From Alphaproteobacteria bacterium (GTDB lineage Bacteria; Pseudomonadota; Alphaproteobacteria; Micropepsales; Micropepsaceae): a stretch of DNA of 34,915 nucleotides. Where the stretch lies: NCBI GenBank assembly GCA_003131925.1, contig PKWC01000072.1, positions 36,938 through 71,852 of the forward strand. The letters run 5' to 3'. This document shows, in pieces, positions 26,736-34,915 of this stretch (the stretch's first letter is position 1; every line of letters begins with the position of its first letter). The position numbers were made by a program, and so were the translations under genes. A model generated the notes under the pieces. That model ran no database searches. It saw nothing but the letters and a program-made list of their open reading frames with translations, and had not been told where the DNA came from.

Positions 26736-29342
26736 ATGCCAGCACCGATCGTAGAGCGGATCGTCGGGTTCTGCGCCAAGCATGCGGGCCTGCTCGTCAT
26801 TGCTGCGCTTGTCGGGTCCATTCTTGCCTGCTTCTACAGCGCCACGCATTTCGCCATGAACACCGACGCGGAGTCGCTGATCTCGCCCCAGACGACGTGG
26901 CGCAAGCGTGTCGCCGCGTTCGATTCCGAATTCCCCCAGCTGGGCAACAGTATCGCGATCGTCGTAGACGGCGCCACGCCGGAGCTGGCGGAACGGGGCG
27001 CGGCGGAACTCTCCGCTGCGCTCGAAGGTCGCCGTGACCTTTTTCACGATGTGCGCCGGCCCGATGGCGGCCCGTTCTTCGCCCATGAAGGATTGCTTTT
27101 CTTCCCGCTCGCGCAGGTGAGATCCACCACGCAACAACTGATTGCCGCCCAGCCTTTTCTGGGAGCGCTGGCCGTCGATCCGAGCTTGCGCGGCATCATG
27201 GACAGCCTGTCGACTGCTCTTCAGGGCGTGCAGCGCGGCCAGGCGTCGCTTGACTCGCTGGCCCGCCCGATCGGCGCTTTCTCGTCCACCCTCGATGCGG
27301 TGGCCGCGCGCAAACCCGCATTCCTCGCCTGGGGGTCGCTGATCACAGGTGCGCCGCCAAATTCACTCGAGATGCGCCGGTTCGTCCAAGTGCAGCCGAA
27401 GCTCGATTATCGCGCGCTCATGCCGGGCAAGCGCGCGACCACTTCGATCCGCACCGTCGCGCGCAGGCTGAACCTCACGCCCGATGCGGGCATACGCGTC
27501 CGGCTCACCGGACCGGTACCGATGGCCGACGAGGAATTCAGCACCATCAAGGACCGTGCGCGACTGATGGTCGCGCTGATGACGTCGGGCGTTCTCGTCA
27601 TGCTCTGGCTGGCCGTGCGCTCCGTTCGGATCATCCTCGCCATCCTGCTCACCATCCTTGTGGGTCTCGCCGCAACCACGGCCATCGGACTTCTGGTCGT
27701 CGGCTCCTTCAACATCATCTCGGTCGCGTTCATTGCTCTCTTTGTCGGCCTGGGAGTCGATTTCGGCATCCAGTTTTGCGTCCGCTATCGCGCGGAACGG
27801 CATAAGGAAGACGATCTCGACCTGGCATTGCGCAATGCGGGCAGCGGCGTGGGCAATGCACTGACCCTTGCCGCCGGCGCCACCGCGGCCGGATTCTATT
27901 CGTTTCTGCCGACAAGCTATTCCGGCGTCGCGGAGCTTGGACTGATTGCGGGCACTGGCATGCTCGTGACCTTCGGCCTCAGCATCACGCTCCTGCCGGC
28001 GTTGTTGAAGCTGATGCGTCCCGGCGGCGAGCCGGATACGATCGGCTATCGTGTATTGGCGCCGCTTGATCGCATGCTCGGCGAGGGCAGGGTGATCGTG
28101 CTGGCGGTCGCTGTCCTGCTCGGCATTGTGTGCATTGCTGCGCTGCCGAGATTGACCTTCGACTTCAATCCTCTCGATCTGCGCAGCCCCAAGGGCGAAG
28201 CCGTCGGCACGGCGCTCGATCTGATGCGAGATCCCGCAACGTCTCCCAACACGATCGATGTCGTCGTTCCGTCGAACCAAGCAGCTCAGCACGTGTCCGC
28301 GGCCCTTTCCGCGCTGCCGGCCGTATCCAACGTGGTGAGCATCGACAGCTTTATTCCCGACGATCAGAAGCCGAAGCTCGTTCTTATCCGCGACGCCGAC
28401 AGTCTGTTGGACACCACGCTCAACCCCTTCCTGACAAAACCGCCGCCATCCGATCGGGATGTTGTCGCGAGTTTGCGCACTGCTGCACAGGCGCTCGAGT
28501 CCGCCGCGACGGGTGCGGACGGGCAGGCAGCGCAGCGCGCCAAGCATCTCGCGGGTGTGATCGACACGATCGCTCGCGGTGCACCGGATCTGCGCCGCCG
28601 CGCGCAGGTCGCTCTTGTTCCCGGTCTCCAGACGATGCTCGACCAGGTCCGCGCCGCGCTCACTGCCACGCCGGTCTCGCGCGCGTCATTGACGAAGTCC
28701 TTCGCGCGGGACTGGGTCACCGCCGACGGGAAATATCGCCTCCAGGTTTTCCCCCGGGGCAATGCCAACAACAATGCCGTGCTGACCGAGTTCACCCGCG
28801 AGGTTCGCATCCTCGCGCCCGAATCGGTCGGCACGCCGATTTCGATTCAGGAATCGGGGCGCACGATCGTGCGCGCGTTCATCCAGGCGGGCGTTTTGTC
28901 TTTCCTGTCGATCACGATTCTGCTGCTGTTTGCGCTCAGGAGCATTGCCGACGTGGCGATCGCGCTCGGACCGCTCGTACTGGCCGGCGTTCTCACGCTT
29001 GGCACCTGCGTCATCATCGGTCTGCCGCTGAACTTCGCGAACATCATCGCGCTGCCGCTTCTGTTCGGCATCGGCGTCGCCTTCGACATCTATTTCGTGA
29101 TGGCCTGGCGCTCGGGGATGCGCCGGCTTCTGAGATCGCCGTTGACGCGTGCGGTGATCCTGAGCGCAGGCACGACGGCCTCGGCGTTCGGCACGCTCTG
29201 GCTCTCAAGCCACCCGGGACTCGCGAGCATGGGCGAGCTCCTGGCGATTTCGCTCATCTGGATTCTCGCGAGCGTGCTCTTTCTGCTGCCCGCGCTGCTC
29301 GCGCAGGCGACATTCCGCGGCGGCATGCCCGAATGGGTATAG
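26736..29342 (+). CDS. hpnN: Hopanoid-associated RND transporter (HpnN-like, MMPL family)
   Basis: MMPL/RND architecture with two TM blocks; FIALFVGLGVDFGIQFCVRYRAERH; adjacent to mlaA and an hpnM-like gene. Start reassigned to ATG 26736. Confidence 0.88.
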   Translation: MPAPIVERIVGFCAKHAGLLVIAALVGSILACFYSATHFAMNTDAESLISPQTTWRKRVAAFDSEFPQLGNSIAIVVDGATPELAERGAAELSAALEGRRDLFHDVRRPDGGPFFAHEGLLFFPLAQVRSTTQQLIAAQPFLGALAVDPSLRGIMDSLSTALQGVQRGQASLDSLARPIGAFSSTLDAVAARKPAFLAWGSLITGAPPNSLEMRRFVQVQPKLDYRALMPGKRATTSIRTVARRLNLTPDAGIRVRLTGPVPMADEEFSTIKDRARLMVALMTSGVLVMLWLAVRSVRIILAILLTILVGLAATTAIGLLVVGSFNIISVAFIALFVGLGVDFGIQFCVRYRAERHKEDDLDLALRNAGSGVGNALTLAAGATAAGFYSFLPTSYSGVAELGLIAGTGMLVTFGLSITLLPALLKLMRPGGEPDTIGYRVLAPLDRMLGEGRVIVLAVAVLLGIVCIAALPRLTFDFNPLDLRSPKGEAVGTALDLMRDPATSPNTIDVVVPSNQAAQHVSAALSALPAVSNVVSIDSFIPDDQKPKLVLIRDADSLLDTTLNPFLTKPPPSDRDVVASLRTAAQALESAATGADGQAAQRAKHLAGVIDTIARGAPDLRRRAQVALVPGLQTMLDQVRAALTATPVSRASLTKSFARDWVTADGKYRLQVFPRGNANNNAVLTEFTREVRILAPESVGTPISIQESGRTIVRAFIQAGVLSFLSITILLLFALRSIADVAIALGPLVLAGVLTLGTCVIIGLPLNFANIIALPLLFGIGVAFDIYFVMAWRSGMRRLLRSPLTRAVILSAGTTASAFGTLWLSSHPGLASMGELLAISLIWILASVLFLLPALLAQATFRGGMPEWV

Positions 29343-29358
29343 AGGCGACGGACCGCTC

Positions 29359-29973
29359 TTACTTCGCGCCGCCGTTCAGGAGATTGTTCGAGAGCTGATC
29401 CATCCGCGCGACCAGCGCCGGCGCGCCGCCACTTGCAAGCGTCGCAGCAAAATCGGAGCGGCGCATGGCCAACTCGCTGACATAGCCTTCGAGGAAAACG
29501 TCGATCACCTTCCAGCTTCCGCCGGATTCGCGCATGCGATAGGTGAGCGGCACCGGCTTGTCGCCGACAGGTACCAGAGTCGTCAGCACGACTTTGTCGG
29601 GTCCTCTCTGCTGCACTGTGGGATTGACGGTGAACTGTTCGCCGCCAAACTTCTGGAAATTGGCCGCGTAGTTGGCGACCGTCATGCGCCGGAACGCAGC
29701 AACGAGGTTCGTCCTGTCGCGCTCGGCGAGTGAGGACCAGCTCGGACCGACGATGAATTGTATCATCGCGGGCAGGTCGTAGGCCGCGTCCACCGCCGGC
29801 TCCATCGCACGGAAGCGGCCCTGCATGCCGAGTTGCGGCCCCTTTTTCATCGTGTCGAGGAGTGCGTTGTAGAAGGTTTGGATCCGGTCCGCCGCCGGGT
29901 CTGCCGCACTGGCCGGAGCGGAAAGCCCCAGCGCGAGGGCAACGGCAACAACGCAGGCCTTCCAGACATGCAT
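29359..29973 (-). CDS. hpnM: MlaC/Ttg2D-like periplasmic protein (HpnM-like)
   Basis: Signal peptide MHVWKACVVAVALALGLSAPASA; IQTFYNALLDTMKKG...FRAMEPAVDAAYDLPAMIQFIVGPSWSSL; YRMRESGGSWKVIDVFLEGVS-like YVSELAMRRSDF. Start at 29973. Confidence 0.88.
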   Translation of the reverse strand: MHVWKACVVAVALALGLSAPASAADPAADRIQTFYNALLDTMKKGPQLGMQGRFRAMEPAVDAAYDLPAMIQFIVGPSWSSLAERDRTNLVAAFRRMTVANYAANFQKFGGEQFTVNPTVQQRGPDKVVLTTLVPVGDKPVPLTYRMRESGGSWKVIDVFLEGYVSELAMRRSDFAATLASGGAPALVARMDQLSNNLLNGGAK

Positions 29974-30049
29974 GGTGGGGCGTCTCCTCGAATCTCCAGC
30001 CGGGCATGCCGGCTGACCACCTTGAAAACGCATGGGCCGCGTTTCGGGC

Positions 30050-30409
30050 CTAATTGAGGCGAGTCAGGAGGAGATGTTCCTCGCAGCGCCAATCGGTCGA
30101 GTCACCTACGGAACTGCACCAGACCGGGCGGAGCTGAGGCCAGGTCGGAATATAGCGGAAGGAGAGCGACCCGTCGCCCGCGCGGTAATGAAGAGGCGGC
30201 GAGTCGGGCAGGCGCGGGATATAGGCGGGCACGAGTTCGGCGAGCGCTGGCGGAAACCGTCCCTTGTCCCGATGATAGGCCTGCAACGCCATCAGTACCT
30301 CGTTGGCGTTGCGCCGCAGCGCCAAACCGTCCGGATCCTGCGCCACGGGATAGACCGAACATGACGCGGTGAATGCAGCCGCGAAAAAGACGGCGATGAT
30401 CGCGCGCAT
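30050..30409 (-). CDS. Hypothetical lipoprotein, pseudopilin-like C-terminal domain
   Basis: MRAIIAVFFAAAFTASCSVYPV lipobox; NANEVLMALQAYHRDKGRFPPALAELVPAYIPRLP resembles T2SS pseudopilin-type segment. Start reassigned to 30409. Confidence 0.7.
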   Translation of the reverse strand: MRAIIAVFFAAAFTASCSVYPVAQDPDGLALRRNANEVLMALQAYHRDKGRFPPALAELVPAYIPRLPDSPPLHYRAGDGSLSFRYIPTWPQLRPVWCSSVGDSTDWRCEEHLLLTRLN

Positions 30410-31416
30410 CAGCTCAGCGCCTTTGCAAGGATCGGCAGGCTCTTGTCCATCCGGTAGTCGACGGCGGTGTGGTCGTCGGGAAATTCCTCGTAGACATGTG
30501 CGACGCCAAGCCGCTCGAGCACGCGGTGCAGGCGCCGCGCGCCGTAGACGAGATCGTACTGGTCGACATGGCCGCAATCGATGTACAGCGCCTTCAGTTT
30601 CGCGAGGCCGCGCCCGCGCGATTCCGCGAGTAGCACGGGATCCCATGCTGTCCAGTTTTTCCACCGCTCGGCAATGAGCTCGCAGGTCTGCATGTCAACC
30701 GGCAGGCGGATGCCGAAGGGTGCCTCGGGGTCGGGATCGTAGGTCGCGCACATGGCGAGCGTCATCAGGTCGTGAAGATCGCCGTCTTTCATCTTGGGCG
30801 CTGCCACGACATCGCTCACCCATTTCTCGATCGAGCCGCCGGCCTTGGCAATCGCGCGCAGCAGGCGCGGAAATTCCGGCAGGTAACAAAGCTCGAACGC
30901 CATGTCGCCGGAATGACACGCGACCGCGCTCCAGAAATCGGGATAGAGGAGGGCGTGCGTGATCGAACCATAGCCGCCCGAGCTTTTGCCGAAGACACCG
31001 CGCCGTCCTGCGCCGCCGCAGCGGAAGCGATCCTCGACGAAAGGCACTCCTTCCTCGAGCAGGAAATCCGCCCAGCGGCCCGTGCCCGCGCTGTTGATGT
31101 ACTGGTTGCCGCCGAGCTTGGTGAAACAGTCCGGAAAAGCCACAACAACCGGCCGCATGGCGCCCGAGCCGATCAGCCGGTCGAGCCGCTCGGGGACATT
31201 CTCGGCGAAGTTCTTCCAGTTCGTATGCGCGGGTCCTCCGGCAGTGAAGCCCACGAGATCGACGAGCAACGGTAGCCCGTCGGGCTTTGTACCAGCGGGA
31301 ATGTAGACATCGATGATGCGCGTTGTGGGATCGCGCAGGAGATTGTCGCGCAGGACGCGGCTGTCGATCGTCAATCGATGGACCGTGCCCGCCGGGGTGG
31401 AAGCGTCGCGTCTCAT
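30409..31416 (-). CDS. Alpha/beta hydrolase-fold esterase (enterochelin esterase-like)
   Basis: FGKSSGGYGSITHALLYPDFWSAVACHSGDMAFE (G-x-S-x-G nucleophile elbow), IDCGHVDQYDLVYGARRLHRVLE, PDDHTAVDYRMD. Start reassigned to 31416. Confidence 0.85.
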   Translation of the reverse strand: MRRDASTPAGTVHRLTIDSRVLRDNLLRDPTTRIIDVYIPAGTKPDGLPLLVDLVGFTAGGPAHTNWKNFAENVPERLDRLIGSGAMRPVVVAFPDCFTKLGGNQYINSAGTGRWADFLLEEGVPFVEDRFRCGGAGRRGVFGKSSGGYGSITHALLYPDFWSAVACHSGDMAFELCYLPEFPRLLRAIAKAGGSIEKWVSDVVAAPKMKDGDLHDLMTLAMCATYDPDPEAPFGIRLPVDMQTCELIAERWKNWTAWDPVLLAESRGRGLAKLKALYIDCGHVDQYDLVYGARRLHRVLERLGVAHVYEEFPDDHTAVDYRMDKSLPILAKALS

Positions 31417-33239
31417 ATCGCGCGGGTGGCGTTCACGAGCCACGCCCGCGTTTCGCTGTCGACGACGGGTGCGAGCGTTTCGCGCACGCGTGCATGATAG
31501 GCGTTGAGCCAATTGCGCTCGTCGCTCGTCAGCAGCAACGGTTCGACAAGTTCGAGATCGATCGGCGCCAGCGTGATCGTCTCGAAACGCATCATGCCGC
31601 GCTCGCCCCCATCGATCTTTTCCGGCTCGGTAACGACGATGAGATTCTCGATACGGATGCCGTATTCGCCGGCTTTGTAATAGCCGGGTTCGTTGGAGCA
31701 GATCATGCCGGGCTTCAGCACCTGTGTGATCGGCTTCTTGGAAATGTTCTGCGGCCCTTCATGGACGGAGAGATAGGAGCCGACGCCGTGCCCCGTTCCA
31801 TGGTCGTAGTCGAGCCCCGCGTCCCAGAGCGGCTTTCTCGCAAACGCATCGAGCGCGGCGCCGGTCGTGCCTTCAGGAAAGCGCACGGTTGCCAGCGCGA
31901 TATGGCCTTTCAGCACGCGGGTGAAGCGGTCGCGCATCTCCGTGCTGGGCCGGCCCACGATCATGGTTCGCGTCACGTCGGTGGTGCCGTCGGGATATTG
32001 GCCGCCCGAATCGATGAGGAATATTTCGTCGCGTTTGATCGTGCGATTGCTCGAGCGCGTGACGCGATAATGCGGAATGGCCGCGTGCGGCGCCGCGCCC
32101 GAGATCGAATCGAAGCTCAGATCGACGAGCTGGTCGGTGGCGCGGCGATAGCCTTCCAGCGCTTCCGCCGCTCCGATCTCGGTCAGATGTCCATTGGGCG
32201 CTTCCCGTGACACCCAGGCGAGGAAGCGCGTCAGCGCCGCGCCGTCGCGCACATGCGCCTTGCGCATGCCCTCGATCTCGACAGGGTTCTTGCACGCTTT
32301 CGGCAATTGGCACGGGTCGAGCCCGCGCTGGATTTGCGCGCCCGCTTTCCCGAGCCGGTCGAACACCGCCGCCGCGCAATTGTTCGGATCGGCGAGCACC
32401 ATCTTGCCCTTGAGCGAGTCCAGCGCGCGCGGAAATTCCTTCGGATCGTTAAGCCGCACCGCATTGCCGAAATGCTGGACCAGTTCCGGCGAGCTCTTGC
32501 GTTCATCCATGAACAGATCGGTCGAACCGTCGGCGTTGAGGATGGCAAAGGAGAGCACGAAAGGCGTGTGCGGGATGTCGCCGCCGCGCATGTTGAGCAG
32601 CCAGCAGATGGAATCGGGGAGCGTGATCACGCCCGCATCGGCGCCCTGTTTCTTCAGATCCTCGGCGATGCGCATGCGCTTGGCTTCGGCGGGTTCGCCC
32701 GCGCGTTCGAGCGCGTGCGGCACGGCCCTGACGAGCGGCGGATCGGGCTGATCGCTCCACACTGCATCGATTGGATTGGATTCGCAGGCGACAAGTTCGG
32801 CACCCGCATGCGCGGCCGCGACGCGCAGCCCTTCCACGCCGCTTGCCGTATGCAGCCACGGATCGTACCCGACGCGCGCGCCCTTGGGCGCATTCGAGCC
32901 GAGCCAGACGGCCGGCCCTTCGGCCATCAAATCGCGCGGTTCGAACAGTCGCGTATCGGTCTGCGCGCGGACCTGCAGCGTGTAGCGGCCGTCGACGAAG
33001 ATCGCGGCCCTGTCCTTCAGCACCACCGCCGCGCCGGCGGAGCCGGTGAAGGCCGTCAGCCAGGCGAGGCGCTCGGCGCGTTTGGACACGTACTCGCCCT
33101 GATGCTCGTCGGAGCGCGGCACGAGAAATCCGTCGAGGCCGCCTCTGGCGAGTTCTGCACGAAGGGCGGCCAGTCTCGGCGCGCAGGTTGCGGCGTCGGA
33201 CTGGTCATCGAAGCTTTGGAAGGGGGGGATCTTGTCCAT
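31413..33239 (-). CDS. Xaa-Pro aminopeptidase (M24B, PepP-like)
   Basis: GFLVPRSDEHQGEYVSKRAERLAWLTAFTGSAG; FLIDSGGQYPDGTTDVTRT; YDHGTGHGVGSYLSVHEGPQ; 608 aa. Confidence 0.95.
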   Translation of the reverse strand: MDKIPPFQSFDDQSDAATCAPRLAALRAELARGGLDGFLVPRSDEHQGEYVSKRAERLAWLTAFTGSAGAAVVLKDRAAIFVDGRYTLQVRAQTDTRLFEPRDLMAEGPAVWLGSNAPKGARVGYDPWLHTASGVEGLRVAAAHAGAELVACESNPIDAVWSDQPDPPLVRAVPHALERAGEPAEAKRMRIAEDLKKQGADAGVITLPDSICWLLNMRGGDIPHTPFVLSFAILNADGSTDLFMDERKSSPELVQHFGNAVRLNDPKEFPRALDSLKGKMVLADPNNCAAAVFDRLGKAGAQIQRGLDPCQLPKACKNPVEIEGMRKAHVRDGAALTRFLAWVSREAPNGHLTEIGAAEALEGYRRATDQLVDLSFDSISGAAPHAAIPHYRVTRSSNRTIKRDEIFLIDSGGQYPDGTTDVTRTMIVGRPSTEMRDRFTRVLKGHIALATVRFPEGTTGAALDAFARKPLWDAGLDYDHGTGHGVGSYLSVHEGPQNISKKPITQVLKPGMICSNEPGYYKAGEYGIRIENLIVVTEPEKIDGGERGMMRFETITLAPIDLELVEPLLLTSDERNWLNAYHARVRETLAPVVDSETRAWLVNATRAI

Positions 33240-33248
33240 GCCGCGACG

Positions 33249-34118
33249 TTAGCCCGCCCGCTCCGGCCTCTCAAGCAGCAGCGCGGACCAGTTTCCATCG
33301 CGCCGCCGCTCGCGCAGGACGAGCCCGTGCGGGCGATAGAAACCGAGCACGAGATTCTCCTGCCAGCGCAGGATGCCCGAAAGAATCAGCACGCCGCGCG
33401 GGCCGAGCGCGCGGGCGATCTGCGGCGCAAGCCGCGTCAGCGGACCGGCGAGGATATTGGCGGCGATGAGATCGAAACGGCGCCCACGAGCTGCGTTCGG
33501 CACGCCGTCCGCAACACGCGTGCGCACGAGCGGGCCGGTGTCGTTGAGCGACGCGTTCTCGCGCGCAACGGCGACCGCTACCCGATCGATGTCCGCGGCT
33601 ACGACGCGCCGCTTCCACAGTCGCGCCATGCCGATCGCGAGCACACCGGTGCCGCAGCCGAGGTCGAGCGCGCGCCAGACGCGACGCCGTTTGGCAATGT
33701 CGGTCAGCAATGCCAGACACAGCGCCGTGGATTCATGATGCCCGGTGCCGAAGGCGAGCCCTGCTTCGATGCGCAGCGGAATGACTCCGCTGGGCACTGC
33801 GCCTTTGTCATGTGCGCCATAGACGAAGAAGCGGCCCGCGCGAACGGGCGGAAGACCTTCCTGCGAGAGCCGGATCCAGTCCTGGTCGGGAACGAGCCCG
33901 ACATGGATGGGCAATTCCGCAAGCCGCGAGAGCAGATCGCCGTCTGGCATCTGCGCGTACAGCGCTTCGACCGTCGCGCTTCTGCCGAACGGCTCCTCGT
34001 CGATCAGCACCGCCTGCGGCCTGGGTGGCGTAATTTCGAACAGCGCGGCCACGTCGCCCGCCCGGTCCTTCGCCACCACGACGCTCGCCTTCCATATCGG
34101 CGCGTTGAGCACGTTCAC
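33249..34118 (-). CDS. prmA: Ribosomal protein L11 methyltransferase
   Basis: FGTGHHESTALCL...RALDLGCGTGVLAIGMARL...IAANILAGPLTRLAPQIARAL...LILSGIL. Confidence 0.95.
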   Translation of the reverse strand: MNVLNAPIWKASVVVAKDRAGDVAALFEITPPRPQAVLIDEEPFGRSATVEALYAQMPDGDLLSRLAELPIHVGLVPDQDWIRLSQEGLPPVRAGRFFVYGAHDKGAVPSGVIPLRIEAGLAFGTGHHESTALCLALLTDIAKRRRVWRALDLGCGTGVLAIGMARLWKRRVVAADIDRVAVAVARENASLNDTGPLVRTRVADGVPNAARGRRFDLIAANILAGPLTRLAPQIARALGPRGVLILSGILRWQENLVLGFYRPHGLVLRERRRDGNWSALLLERPERAG

Positions 34119-34182
34119 GCGATTGCCTTCAATTGAGTTACACGCACCATCACACGCAAAATATCATGTCCCCGTAATAGAA

Positions 34183-34270
34183 GCGTGTCATCCCCGCGAA
34201 AGCGGGGACCCAGAGAGAACGGCGTTGGCGCTTTACGCACTGGATTCCCGCTTTCGCGGGAATGACACGC
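34183..34270. repeat. Dispersed palindromic element, 31-nt near-perfect inverted arms
   Basis: gcgtgtcatccccgcgaaagcggggacccag (34183-34213) / ctggattcccgctttcgcgggaatgacacgc (34240-34270); matches the common 'CATTCCCGCGAAAGCGGGAATCC' repeat style. Confidence 0.9.
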
Positions 34271-34388
34271 CAGGGTAGGCGGTTCAACCTCCTCCCCACG
34301 CGCAGATGGGGGTCGCGCGGCGGCCTCTTGATCCGGCGGACGTTTGGCCTTCCTGTGCGGCCTCGCAATCCGCCAACCGGTGAGACCA

Positions 34389-34895
34389 ATGTCGTTCTCC
34401 ATCTATGACGCGTCCATTCCGCCCACATTGCGCACGCTCGACAGCCTTTCGAAGATTCTCGACAAGGCGGTCAAGCACGCCGAAGAAAGCAAGATCCCGC
34501 TTTCCGATCTGCTCGAAGCCCGCTTCGCGGCCGACATGTTTCCGTTCACCCGCCAGGTCCAGGTCGTCAGCGACACCGCCAAGGGCCTCGCGGCGCGGCT
34601 CGCCGGCATCGACCCGCCGAGCTTTCCCGACACGGAGACCACCTTTCCCGATCTTCAGGCGCGCCTTGCGAAGACCATCGCCTTCGTGAAGGGCGTAGCG
34701 CCGGAGAAGATTCAGGGCGCCGAGACCCGCTCGATCACCATCAAATTTCCCCAAGGCGAGATGAGCTTCACCGGCAAGGACTTCGTCACCTTCTTCGCGC
34801 TGCCCAATCTCTATTTCCACGCCGCCACCGCTTACGACCTCCTGCGCCACAAAGGCGTGCCCATCGGCAAGCGGGACTTCCTCGGCGCGGAGTGA
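34389..34895 (+). CDS. DUF1993 family protein
   Basis: MSFSIYDASIPPTLRTLDSLSKILDKAVKHAE...LPNLYFHAATAYDLLRHKGVPIGKRDFLG, diagnostic of DUF1993. ATG 34389. Confidence 0.92.
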   Translation: MSFSIYDASIPPTLRTLDSLSKILDKAVKHAEESKIPLSDLLEARFAADMFPFTRQVQVVSDTAKGLAARLAGIDPPSFPDTETTFPDLQARLAKTIAFVKGVAPEKIQGAETRSITIKFPQGEMSFTGKDFVTFFALPNLYFHAATAYDLLRHKGVPIGKRDFLGAE

Positions 34896-34915
34896 CCCCG
34901 CGCTGAACCTTGCCC

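Noticed and set aside
27363-28547. 394-aa minus-strand ORF
   Set aside because: Antisense to hpnN-like gene.
32253-34136. 627-aa plus-strand ORF
   Set aside because: Antisense to pepP-like and prmA genes, spans their boundary.
1-34915. CRISPR array, rRNA operon or prophage
   Set aside because: No regularly spaced direct repeats, no rRNA sequence, and no phage structural or integrase genes recognised in the window.

Overview
This 34.9 kb window is a GC-rich, gene-dense chromosomal segment, most likely alphaproteobacterial. That placement is inferred from gene content and the tRNA and palindromic-repeat style, not from a search. Main content, left to right: (i) an open-ended minus-strand CDS at the left edge that the ORF track missed, coupled to a 2OG-Fe(II) oxygenase-like gene; (ii) a YwaF/TIGR02206-like membrane protein and an endonuclease III-like HhH-GPD protein; (iii) tRNA-Gly(CCC) followed by a visibly AT-richer ~2.4 kb segment (HAF-repeat protein plus an orphan membrane protein) that ends in a 34-bp exact copy of the tRNA 3' half, i.e. 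a small att-flanked island with no integrase; (iv) a sulfotransferase-like gene and an MHS-type MFS transporter; (v) a prkA-yeaH(DUF444)-spoVR cluster; (vi) GNAT, SixA-like and TerB-like genes, metZ, OsmC, apaG, folE and a SIMPL-domain gene; (vii) tRNA(CAT), fRMsr and a frameshifted malonyl-CoA synthetase-like gene; (viii) an OprO/P-like porin, a holin-like/DUF883 pair, mlaA, hpnN and a convergent hpnM; (ix) a lipoprotein, an esterase, a pepP-like gene, prmA, a dispersed palindromic repeat and a DUF1993 gene. The items most worth follow-up are the tRNA-Gly micro-island, the possible fusion or misjoin at the left edge, the exact inverted repeat at 3235/3357, the matB frameshift, and the structured region upstream of prkA. 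I did not find a clear new multi-gene defence or biosynthetic system; the island cargo is the best candidate for undescribed biology.
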